From JBQCEE01 sp051960575 (lineage in GTDB: Bacteria > Actinomycetota > Actinomycetes > Mycobacteriales > Jatrophihabitantaceae): DNA of 12,294 nt. Location of the stretch: positions 1 to 12,294 of the forward strand of contig NZ_JBQCEE010000335.1 in assembly GCF_051960575.1 (NCBI RefSeq). Direction: 5' to 3'. The notes under the pieces were generated by a model that searched no databases, was not told where the DNA came from, and worked only from the letters and a program-made list of their open reading frames with translations. Shown here in pieces: positions 6,617 through 12,294 of the stretch; the first letter of the stretch is position 1; each line of letters starts with the position of its first letter. A program made the translations under genes and the position numbers.

Positions 6617-8776
6617 TCACCGCGCGGTGAAGACCCCTGCCCGCGCGAAGGCCTCGTCGATCACCGGCCAGATGGTGCGCACGAAGGCGCGCGACGGGTG
6701 GGTGTCGTCGATCATCGTCGGCACCGTGCCGACGAACGCCGGGCACGCGTCGTTGGCGTTGCAGAACCAGTACCGGCTGTCGATCACGACCGTGTGCGGC
6801 GCGGTGCGGACCAGCCGCTGGTCCTCCGCGACGGCCTGCTGCCAGAGGCGCGGCACCGTGCGCACGCAGGCGACCGGGTTGCCGTCCGGCTGGTAGCAGG
6901 TCTGCGGCTGTCCACCGCCGGGCGCGGTCTCGAGCACGACGGTGAGCCGGACGCTGTCGCGGAACCGCGCGAGTTCGGCGAAGGTGGCCGCCTCCTGCTG
7001 CGGCACGCTCACCGTCGTCCCGTCGGGGCGCTGCTGCGGCTCGTGGTCGTTGGTCACCACGACGACGTCGGGCCGCGTGCGGCGGATGTCGGCGATCACG
7101 TCGGCCTTGTGCTGCTCGCAGTGCGCCTGCACGACGGCCTGGTGCTGCAGCCACGAACCCTGCGCGAACTCGCACCCGCCGGCCGCGGCGAGCCGGAGCC
7201 GCCACCCCGGGTGATGGGCGACGAGGTCCTCGAGGCCGGCGGCGTAGGCCTTGGCGGTCGAGTCGCCGATGACGTAGAGGACGTGCGGCGCATTGGCCGG
7301 TCCGAGGGTACACTGCGCGGCCGGGAGCAGTTCGATGTTCCCGCACCGGTCGACGAAGTCGTCGTACCGATGCGCGAACTGGTCGTCGATGGTGGTGCGC
7401 AGCGCCGGCCACGAGGTGGCCTTCAGCGCCGCGTCGATCTCCTGCTGCAGGTGCGCCGCGGCCGGCGGCAACTGCTGCACCGCGGACGTGCGCCCGGGCG
7501 CCGGGGACGGCGTCGCGTTGATCGCCTGGTAGCGACGAGCGAGCGCCGCCTGCTCACCGGGCCACAGCGCGACGACCGCCACGGCGCCGACGACACCGAC
7601 GGCCCCGATCGCCTTCCGCGGCAGCCGTTCGCGCACCTGCAGCACCTGACCGACCCGCCGTCGCGCCGCGCGCTCGCGACCACGCGGCCGCAGCCAGCCC
7701 GAGTCGAGCACCGGCCGCTCGACCAGCTCGTACAACGCGACGGCCGCGCCGAGCGTCGCGAGCAGCGCGGCGGCGTCGAGCCAGCCGCCGGACGGCAGGT
7801 GCGTGCCCAGCACGATGATGATCGGGTAGTGCACGAGGTACACCGAGTACGAGATGTCGCCGACGAACACCGCCACCCGGTTCGTCAGCACCGGGTTCCA
7901 CACCGGTCCGATCCCCGCCGCCAGCACCAGCGCGGCACCGACGCAGGGCAGCACCGCGCCGGGCATCGGGAAGGCGTGGTCGCCCGAGGTGACGAACAGC
8001 GAGACGCCGATCAGCACGAGCCCGGTCCACCCCAGCAGGTCGGCGAGCCAGGCCGGCGGACGCAGCACGGGCGCCACGCACGCCAGCGCCGCACCGAGCC
8101 CCAGCTCCCACGCACGGGTGAAGGTCGAGAAGTAGGCCGACGTCGGGTCGGCCACGCTGAGATGCGAGGCCCAGAGCACCGAGGCGGCGCTGATCACCAC
8201 CGCTGCCGACGCCGCCGCGGCGCGGCGATGCGTCGGCGCGACCCGGCGCGCGACGCGGTCGAGCACGAGCAGCACCAGCGGCCAGGCCAGGTAGAACTGC
8301 TCCTCGACCGACAGCGACCAGTAGTGCTGCAACGGTGACGGCGCGGCGTAGGCGGCGAAGTAGTCGGTGCCGACCTGGATCTCGTGCCAGTTCGCCCAGA
8401 ACACCGCCGCCCAGCCGCCGTCGTGCAGCGTGGCCTCGTACCGCGTGGGCTGGAACTGCCATCGCGCGACGAGCACCGTCACGACGATGACGAGCAGGGC
8501 GGCGGGCAGCAGTCGACGCACCCGTCGGCGGTAGAAGTCGCCGATGAACGTCCGCACGCGCGCCGGACGATCGCCGGCGCCGAGATCCTTCAGCAGCAAC
8601 CCGGTGATGAGGAAGCCGGAGATGACGAAGAAGACGTCGACGCCGACGAAGCCGCCCCTCGGGTGGCCGGTGAGGTGGTTCGCGACGACGGCGAGGACGG
8701 CCACGGCCCGCAGCCCCTGGATGTCCAGGCGCTTGCCCCGGTCACCGGATGCGCGAACCGGACGTGCCCTCACCAC
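6617..8776 (-). CDS. OafA-type acyltransferase 3 fused to a C-terminal SGNH domain
   Basis: A 719-residue membrane enzyme that likely adds acyl (often acetyl) groups to a surface glycan. The N-terminal acyltransferase-3 domain (about 15-385) opens with RLDIQGLRAVAVLAVVANH, giving the R-x10-H pair Arg23/His34, then GGFVGVDVFFVISGFLIT (41-58), FYRRRVRRLLP (81-91) and HYWSLSVEEQFYLAWP (151-166), all hallmarks of OafA/YrhL proteins with about ten membrane helices. A further helix (about 392-410) connects to an extracellular SGNH domain with GDST (nucleophile Ser506) and D-D-T-H-P (Asp690, His693). In OafA-type fusions the membrane part transfers acyl across the membrane and the SGNH part places it on the sugar. 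Start is GTG 8776 or the adjacent GTG 8773; neither has a strong ribosome site. It begins 15 bases after the GH43-like gene, suggesting co-transcription. The acceptor glycan is unknown. Confidence 0.93.
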   Translation of the reverse strand: MVRARPVRASGDRGKRLDIQGLRAVAVLAVVANHLTGHPRGGFVGVDVFFVISGFLITGLLLKDLGAGDRPARVRTFIGDFYRRRVRRLLPAALLVIVVTVLVARWQFQPTRYEATLHDGGWAAVFWANWHEIQVGTDYFAAYAAPSPLQHYWSLSVEEQFYLAWPLVLLVLDRVARRVAPTHRRAAAASAAVVISAASVLWASHLSVADPTSAYFSTFTRAWELGLGAALACVAPVLRPPAWLADLLGWTGLVLIGVSLFVTSGDHAFPMPGAVLPCVGAALVLAAGIGPVWNPVLTNRVAVFVGDISYSVYLVHYPIIIVLGTHLPSGGWLDAAALLATLGAAVALYELVERPVLDSGWLRPRGRERAARRRVGQVLQVRERLPRKAIGAVGVVGAVAVVALWPGEQAALARRYQAINATPSPAPGRTSAVQQLPPAAAHLQQEIDAALKATSWPALRTTIDDQFAHRYDDFVDRCGNIELLPAAQCTLGPANAPHVLYVIGDSTAKAYAAGLEDLVAHHPGWRLRLAAAGGCEFAQGSWLQHQAVVQAHCEQHKADVIADIRRTRPDVVVVTNDHEPQQRPDGTTVSVPQQEAATFAELARFRDSVRLTVVLETAPGGGQPQTCYQPDGNPVACVRTVPRLWQQAVAEDQRLVRTAPHTVVIDSRYWFCNANDACPAFVGTVPTMIDDTHPSRAFVRTIWPVIDEAFARAGVFTAR

Positions 8777-8791
8777 GGCCCTATTGGACCA

Positions 8792-9949
8792 TCAGCCCCG
8801 GTTCAGCACATGCAGGTAGCCCCGGCTGTCCACCGAGAGCAGCGCGACGTGCATCCGCACCGGCTCCTCCGCGGAGCGGAAGGGCAGGTCCCACGCGGCG
8901 TAGGCGAGCCGGAAGCCGCCCTTGGGCGTGACGAACGGGTCGGCCCCGCCGGGGCCCGCGACCGAACCGCCCGTGGCCAGCAGCGGGCCCGGCGTGGTGG
9001 GACGGCGGCACGGGCCGAGCGGCCCGCTGCACAGCGCGTAGCCGGTCGCGTAGCTCGGGGTCGTGTACGCGTTGCCCGAGTAGAAGAGGTACCAGCGGCT
9101 GCCGTACTTGATCATCGCCGGGTTCTCGATCACCGTGCCCTCCCACGGACGCACGGTGTAGAGCAGCTTCGCCGGCCGCGAGCCCGCCGCGAAGGCGGTA
9201 CCGGAGCTGTTCAGCCGACGTGACCAGATGATCGTCGGCTTCGAGCCGCGGACGCCCGCGTCCTTCCAGACGAGATACGGCGTGCCCGCGGAGTCCTTGA
9301 CGAGCTGCGGGTCGATCGAGCCGTTCGGGTCGGGCGAGCAGACGATCGGGCCGGTGGTGTTGTCGACGAAGGGGCCGTCCGGGCGGCTCGACGTGGCGAT
9401 CGAGATGCAGTGGCGACCGACGCGCTGGTAGCTGATGGCGTAGGTCAACACGTAGCGTCCGCCGATGTACTCGACGTCCGGGCCCCAGATCGAGGCGAAG
9501 TCACGGCCGTTGCGGTGGATGTAGTAGAGCGCCCACCTGGCCGGGTGCGGCATCGCGTCGTTGTAGCCGGCCCACCACCCCGGGTTGGCGTAGGACGGGT
9601 AGGCCGCACGGGTGACCCAGGTGCGCAGGTCGTTCGAGTGCAGCACCGGCAGGTTGTCGCCGCCGTAGGTGGTGCTGTACGCCCAGTAGGTCGAGCCGAC
9701 CCGCAGCACCGACGGCCCGGCGAAGGTGCCGTGCCAGACGGTGTTCGCGGCGAACGCGGCGCCGGTGGAGGCCGAGGCGGCGGGCGCCGACGAGGTCAGG
9801 CCGGCGACCAGCGCGGCGGCCGCGGTGACCACGGTTACCAGCGCGACGCGGAGCGACCTGCGGGCGGTGCGGGTGCGGTGAACGGGGAACACGGGGGGAC
9901 GGACTCCTCGAGCGGCCGTACGGTGGTACGAACCCTGATCGGCGGGCAT
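8792..9949 (-). CDS. Secreted GH43-like five-bladed propeller protein, catalytic base replaced
   Basis: A 385-residue protein from ATG 9949. The export signal has a long n-region: RTARRSLR, a hydrophobic core (about 34-50) and A-x-A near 56-58. A GTG at 9892 would give a more normal 366-residue precursor with the same signal core, so the start is uncertain; AGGTCC precedes the ATG and GAGGAG lies 11 bases before the GTG. The rest resembles family 43 glycoside hydrolases: FAGPSVLRVGSTYWAYST (76-93), a LPVLHSNDLRTW stretch, IWGPDVEY (154-161), SIDPQLVKD (211-219) and IENPAMI (274-280). Known GH43 enzymes (arabinofuranosidases, xylosidases and similar) use an Asp base in the first blade, an Asp pKa modulator (here Asp213) and a Glu acid (here Glu275). 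The first-blade position is Gly78, so activity is doubtful and a glycan-binding role is possible. It lies 15 bases upstream of the acyltransferase. Confidence 0.8.
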   Translation of the reverse strand: MPADQGSYHRTAARGVRPPVFPVHRTRTARRSLRVALVTVVTAAAALVAGLTSSAPAASASTGAAFAANTVWHGTFAGPSVLRVGSTYWAYSTTYGGDNLPVLHSNDLRTWVTRAAYPSYANPGWWAGYNDAMPHPARWALYYIHRNGRDFASIWGPDVEYIGGRYVLTYAISYQRVGRHCISIATSSRPDGPFVDNTTGPIVCSPDPNGSIDPQLVKDSAGTPYLVWKDAGVRGSKPTIIWSRRLNSSGTAFAAGSRPAKLLYTVRPWEGTVIENPAMIKYGSRWYLFYSGNAYTTPSYATGYALCSGPLGPCRRPTTPGPLLATGGSVAGPGGADPFVTPKGGFRLAYAAWDLPFRSAEEPVRMHVALLSVDSRGYLHVLNRG

Positions 9950-10014
9950 GGTCAGGACCTGAGACCAGGGCCGGAAGTCCTTCGTCCCGAACCCTCTCAA
10001 TTCCGGTCAAATGC

Positions 10015-10020
10015 ACTTTA
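10015..10020 (-). promoter_or_regulatory. Possible -10 TAAAGT for the GH43-acyltransferase operon
   Basis: TAAAGT on the minus strand fits TAnnnT and lies in the locally AT-richer patch. Transcription would start near 10008, giving a leader of about 59 bases to ATG 9949 or about 116 to GTG 9892. No clear -35 is found at 17-18 bases upstream. TTGACC at 10003-10008 on the same strand could instead be a -35, but no good -10 follows it. Confidence 0.35.
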
Positions 10021-10100
10021 CGTCGTGCTCACAGCGGGAGCCAGCAAGATCGATCACAGCCCAAAGGCCCGGCCTCCCCCGTGACCGACGGCCCGTGCGG

Positions 10101-10106
10101 TAGGCA
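10101..10106 (+). promoter_or_regulatory. Weak -10-like TAGGCA before the M15 gene
   Basis: TAGGCA is followed by six bases (CGTGAC) and then GTG at 10113, the leaderless spacing seen elsewhere in the window, but the final base is A rather than T. The overlapping GGTAGG could instead serve as a ribosome site eight bases from the start. Confidence 0.3.
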
Positions 10107-10112
10107 CGTGAC

Positions 10113-10649
10113 GTGCAGCTGGCCGAGGCCCTCGCCGGATCGACCGCACCGCCCGACGAACTGGCCCGCCAGTGCCTCGTGCCGGTGCGCTTCGTCGACC
10201 TCACGGGTGTCGAGCGGGACGGCGAGCTGGTCGCCGACCGCGCGCTCACCGACGAGCTGGTCACGATCTTCGACCGCATGCTCGAGGCGGGCTTCCCGAT
10301 CGCGCAGGTCGTGCCCATCAGCGCCTTCGACTGGGACGACGACGCGTCGATGGCGGCGAACAACACCAGCTGCTTCAACTGGCGGCGCATCGGCGGCAGC
10401 GACCGATGGTCGGTGCACAGCCAGGGTCGTGCGGTGGACATCAACCCGGCCTTCAATCCCTACGGCCCCGACCCGGCCACCAGCCTGCCGCCGGGGAGTC
10501 GGTACGACCTCGCGCGCCCGGGCACGATCGGCCCCGACGTGCACGACCGGGCGGGACGCGACGTGCTGCGCATCTTCGCCGAACACGGCTGGCGGTGGCT
10601 CGGCGACGACGCGATCGTCGATCGCCACCACTTCGAGAAGCCGCGCTGA
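10113..10649 (+). CDS. M15-family metallopeptidase (D,D-carboxypeptidase / endopeptidase-like), no signal peptide
   Basis: A 178-residue zinc peptidase of the M15 type (VanY / L-alanyl-D-glutamate endopeptidase fold, Peptidase_M15_4-like). The metal site is clear: S-V-H-S-Q-G-R-A-V-D (100-109) gives His102 and Asp109, and D-R-H-H-F-E (170-175) gives the likely base Asp170 and third ligand His173. NNTSCFNWR (83-91) and DINPAFNPY (109-117) are also usual in this group. Enzymes of this family cut peptidoglycan stem peptides or crosslinks. The odd point is the absence of a signal peptide: the frame closes at a TAG at 10101-10103, and GTG 10113 is the first available start, so the protein as encoded looks cytoplasmic or needs another export route. 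It stands alone, divergent from the GH43-like gene and convergent with the MmcQ/YjbR gene 28 bases away. Confidence 0.85.
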   Translation: MQLAEALAGSTAPPDELARQCLVPVRFVDLTGVERDGELVADRALTDELVTIFDRMLEAGFPIAQVVPISAFDWDDDASMAANNTSCFNWRRIGGSDRWSVHSQGRAVDINPAFNPYGPDPATSLPPGSRYDLARPGTIGPDVHDRAGRDVLRIFAEHGWRWLGDDAIVDRHHFEKPR

Positions 10650-10677
10650 GCTCCACATCCGTTGAGGGTGGGCGGCG

Positions 10678-11082
10678 TCAGCGCCGCCGGCGCTGGTCCT
10701 GCTTGTACTTGGAGACGACGGCCGCCGGCGCACATGTCGCCCACGCGTCCTCGAGCAGCTCCCGGACGATGGGGGTCGAGGCCTGGCGGAGGTGCACCAG
10801 CACGGCGTCGTAGCCGTCGAAGTGCGGGATGGTGAAGACACACGCGGGCCAGGTCGCCAGCGCCGCCTCCTTCTCGCCCGGGTCGGCCACCCGCACGGCG
10901 ACGATCGCGCCGTCCGGCGGCGTCTCGTCGCCGAAGCGCCGGAGGTCGGCCTTGCTGAACGGCCGTTCCCAGGCGAAGACCCGCTCGTTCATGGCCCAGG
11001 TGCGGGTGCCACGTCGCTCGCCCTCGCGGGCGCCGGGCAGGGCCAGCGCGAGCCGGGCGACGCCATCGAGGGTGACGGGCAT
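10678..11082 (-). CDS. MmcQ/YjbR family protein
   Basis: A 134-residue small protein of the MmcQ/YjbR (DUF419) family, recognised by the N-terminal ALALPGARE, a central strand-rich part with ERPFSKADLRRF (39-50), and the strongly conserved VFTIPHFDGYDAVLVHL (82-98) followed by LLEDAWATCAPAAVV (109-123). The fold is a CyaY-like alpha/beta double-wing described as DNA-binding-like; the biological function in bacteria is not established. The tail ends in four arginines, adding a basic patch. ATG 11082 is supported by the family's usual N-terminus and by TAGGGT exactly six bases upstream, so the message is probably leaderless; GGTGGGG also lies just upstream. It is divergent from the dienelactone-hydrolase-like gene with 79 bp between them. 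Confidence 0.85.
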   Translation of the reverse strand: MPVTLDGVARLALALPGAREGERRGTRTWAMNERVFAWERPFSKADLRRFGDETPPDGAIVAVRVADPGEKEAALATWPACVFTIPHFDGYDAVLVHLRQASTPIVRELLEDAWATCAPAAVVSKYKQDQRRRR

Positions 11083-11088
11083 GGCCCC

Positions 11089-11094
11089 ACCCTA
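11089..11094 (-). promoter_or_regulatory. -10 hexamer TAGGGT for leaderless MmcQ/YjbR transcript
   Basis: On the minus strand TAGGGT is followed by GGGGCC and then ATG at 11082, placing it at -12 to -7 for a start on the A of ATG. It overlaps the palindrome CCCTAGGG (11090-11097), which might also be a protein-binding site. No -35 is recognisable. Confidence 0.55.
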
Positions 11095-11148
11095 GGGGGG
11101 TCGCAGCAGCACGGACGGTGCCGCGACCGCGTCCTTGATCGAACACGG

Positions 11149-11154
11149 TTGAAT
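11149..11154 (+). promoter_or_regulatory. Possible weak -10 TTGAAT before the DLH-family gene
   Basis: TTGAAT ends seven bases before ATG 11162. It departs from TAnnnT at the second base. The context cggTTGAATgggg closely resembles cggTTGGATgga before the methyltransferase gene at 5733. GGGG at 11155-11158 could be a short-spaced ribosome site instead. Confidence 0.2.
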
Positions 11155-11161
11155 GGGGCGC

Positions 11162-11731
11162 ATGGCCGAGGTGCTGCTGTTCCATCACGCCCAGGGGGTG
11201 ACGCCGGGGATGCTCGGTCTCGCCGACCGACTGCGCGAGGCGGGGCACACCGTGCACACGCCCGACCTGTTCGACGGGCGCACCTTCGACTCGATCGAGT
11301 CGGGCATGGCCTACGCCGAGCAGCTGGGCTTCCCCGACGAGATCCTGGCCCGGGGTGCGCGCGCGACGGAGGCGCTGCCCGAGGGGATCTTTTACGTCGG
11401 CGTCTCGCTCGGCGTGCTGCCGGCCCAACGGTTGGCCCAGACGCGGGCGGGCGCCCGGGGTGCCGTGCTCGTGTCCGCCTGCGTCCCGACCGAGTTCTTC
11501 GGCGACTGGCCGGCCTCGGTGCCGGTGCAGATCCACGCCATGGACGCCGACCCCGTCTTCACCGGCGAGGGCGACCTCGAGGCGGCGCAGGCGATCGTCG
11601 CGTCCGCCCCCGAGGCCGAGCTGTTCCTCTATCCCGGCAGCGAGCACTCCTTCGCTGACGCGAGCCTGACGGGCTACGACGCGGGGGCGACGACGCTGCT
11701 GCTGCGCCGTGTGCTGGACTTCCTGGCGTGA
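11162..11731 (+). CDS. Dienelactone hydrolase family protein (alpha/beta hydrolase)
   Basis: A 189-residue cytoplasmic alpha/beta hydrolase. The N-terminus MAEVLLFHHAQGVTPGM matches the actinobacterial branch of the dienelactone hydrolase family, and HTPDLFDGRTF (32-42) is typical. The nucleophile elbow is G-V-S-L-G (80-84), so Ser82 replaces the Cys of classical dienelactone hydrolases; Asp128 or Asp130 in HAMDADP (125-131) and His162 in SEHSFAD complete a triad. Related proteins are annotated as carboxylic-ester hydrolases of unknown substrate; a role in aromatic lactone breakdown should not be assumed, as no ring-cleavage genes are nearby. ATG 11162 is preferred over the in-frame ATG 11153 because family members begin at MAEV. 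The stop overlaps or nearly abuts the following beta-lactamase-like gene, suggesting co-transcription. Confidence 0.85.
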   Translation: MAEVLLFHHAQGVTPGMLGLADRLREAGHTVHTPDLFDGRTFDSIESGMAYAEQLGFPDEILARGARATEALPEGIFYVGVSLGVLPAQRLAQTRAGARGAVLVSACVPTEFFGDWPASVPVQIHAMDADPVFTGEGDLEAAQAIVASAPEAELFLYPGSEHSFADASLTGYDAGATTLLLRRVLDFLA

Positions 11732-11736
11732 GCACG

Positions 11737-12294
11737 ATGAGCAGTGGTCGCGTCCTGGAGCAGTCTGCCGACCCCGGCGAGCTCGGCTTCGACCCGGCCC
11801 GGCTGGCCCGGACCGACGAGCACTTTGCCCGCTACGTCGACGACGGCCGTCTCGCCGGCTGGTCGCTCACGGTGGCCCGTCACGGCGAGGTCGCGCACGT
11901 GGCGCACCACGGGCAGCGCGACCTCGAGTCGGGCGCGCCGGTCGAGCCGGACACCGTCTTCCGCATCTACTCGATGACCAAGCCGATCACGTCGGTCGCC
12001 GCGATGATGCTCTACGAGCGGGGGCTGCTCGAGCTCACCGACCCGATCGCGCGCTGGCTGCCCGAGTTCGCCGACATGCGCGTCTTCGTCGGCGGTTCCG
12101 ACCTCAAGGCGGCGACGGTGCCGGCCACCGAGCCGATCCGTGTGTGGCACCTGCTCACCCACACCGCCGGGCTCACCTACGGCTTCCATCGGGCGCACCC
12201 CGTCGACGCGATGTATCGCCGCGCCGGGTACGAGTGGGGCGCGCCTCCGGCGGCCGACCTGGCCGAAGCAGTGGACACGTTCGCAGGTATGCCG
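11737..12294 (+). CDS. Serine beta-lactamase-like hydrolase (class C / EstB-like), 5' part
   Basis: The first 186 codons of a gene that runs off the right edge. The product belongs to the beta-lactamase (Pfam Beta-lactamase, PBP4/class C-like) superfamily: the S-x-x-K nucleophile motif is S-M-T-K (79-82) in TVFRIYSMTKPITSVAAMMLYE-type context, followed by GLLELTDPIARWLPEF (about 95-110) and IRVWHLLTHTAGLTYGF. No signal peptide is present, so it is probably a cytoplasmic esterase or transesterase of the EstB/LovD-like kind rather than an antibiotic-degrading enzyme. The second catalytic motif (Y-x-N) should lie beyond the window and cannot be checked. Start is ATG 11737; an in-frame GTG at 11728 overlapping the previous stop (GTGA) would add three residues and is equally compatible with translational coupling. 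Confidence 0.85.
   Translation, partial: MSSGRVLEQSADPGELGFDPARLARTDEHFARYVDDGRLAGWSLTVARHGEVAHVAHHGQRDLESGAPVEPDTVFRIYSMTKPITSVAAMMLYERGLLELTDPIARWLPEFADMRVFVGGSDLKAATVPATEPIRVWHLLTHTAGLTYGFHRAHPVDAMYRRAGYEWGAPPAADLAEAVDTFAGMP

Larger units (their letters stand above)
9950..10112. other. Divergent intergenic region between GH43-like and M15 genes
   Basis: This 163-bp stretch separates two divergent genes and is visibly less GC-rich around 9990-10025 than its surroundings, as expected of a promoter region. It contains a possible minus-strand -10 at 10015-10020, the palindromes GATCGATC (10048-10055) and AGGCCCGGCCT (10065-10075), and a -10-like TAGGCA at 10101-10106. Either palindrome could be an operator, but both are short and could be chance. 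I see no small gene here. Confidence 0.4.

Noticed and set aside
6698..8338. 546-codon plus-strand open frame antisense to the acyltransferase
   Set aside because: Arg/His/Gly-rich translation typical of a shadow frame; the opposite strand is a textbook OafA-SGNH protein.
9950..10000. TTG start at 10000 for the GH43-like gene
   Set aside because: It would put about 50 residues before the signal-peptide core, which does not fit export; ATG 9949 or GTG 9892 is better.
11737..12294. Antibiotic-resistance beta-lactamase
   Set aside because: It has the S-x-x-K motif but no signal peptide, and the visible part resembles esterase-type members of the superfamily; the later motifs are outside the window, so resistance cannot be claimed.
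1..12294. Mobile island, CRISPR array, toxin-antitoxin or defence system, tRNA or rRNA genes
   Set aside because: I saw no transposase, integrase, direct-repeat array, attachment-like repeats, cloverleaf or rRNA-like sequence, and base composition is uniform except in short intergenic patches.

Overview
The window is very GC-rich, gene-dense DNA with codons ending mostly in G or C, many GTG starts, ATGA/GTGA gene overlaps and TAnnnT -10 hexamers placed for leaderless transcription. This points to a high-GC actinobacterium (Actinomycetota). I cannot name a genus. No rRNA, tRNA, CRISPR array, insertion sequence or phage module is visible, so this looks like chromosome rather than a mobile island.

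Layout. (1) 1-166, minus: the N-terminal end of a drug-exporter-type MFS transporter. It diverges from (2) 206-1207, plus: an SGNH/GDSL esterase lipoprotein, which overlaps by 4 bases (3) 1204-2880, plus: a DEAD-box RNA helicase with a C-terminal DbpA-type RNA-binding domain. (4) 2991-5135, plus: a secreted protein with three IPT/TIG domains followed by eight Cys-paired repeats that look like a beta-propeller. (5) 9949 down to 5125, minus: four close-packed genes in transcription order, namely a secreted GH43-like protein, an OafA-type acyltransferase fused to an SGNH domain, a formate/nitrite-transporter-family channel and a SAM-dependent methyltransferase. (6) 10113-10649, plus: an M15 metallopeptidase. 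(7) 10678-11082, minus: a MmcQ/YjbR protein. (8) 11162-11731, plus: a dienelactone-hydrolase-family protein, followed by (9) 11737-end, plus: a serine beta-lactamase-like hydrolase cut by the window edge.

How the genes may work together. The first two minus-strand genes (GH43-like protein and acyltransferase) suggest extracellular glycan binding or processing plus acylation of surface glycans. The channel and methyltransferase behind them may belong to the same transcript or have their own start points. The other genes look like ordinary housekeeping or accessory functions, and I see no obvious defence, secretion or biosynthetic system.

The most interesting signals are: a 39-bp divergent region in which two leaderless promoters overlap each other; the repeated placement of a TAnnnT or TAGG hexamer exactly six bases before start codons across the window; a GH43-like protein whose catalytic-base Asp position is Gly while the other two acidic positions are kept; and the IPT plus eight-repeat protein, in which all 16 cysteines fall in one regularly spaced pair per repeat.
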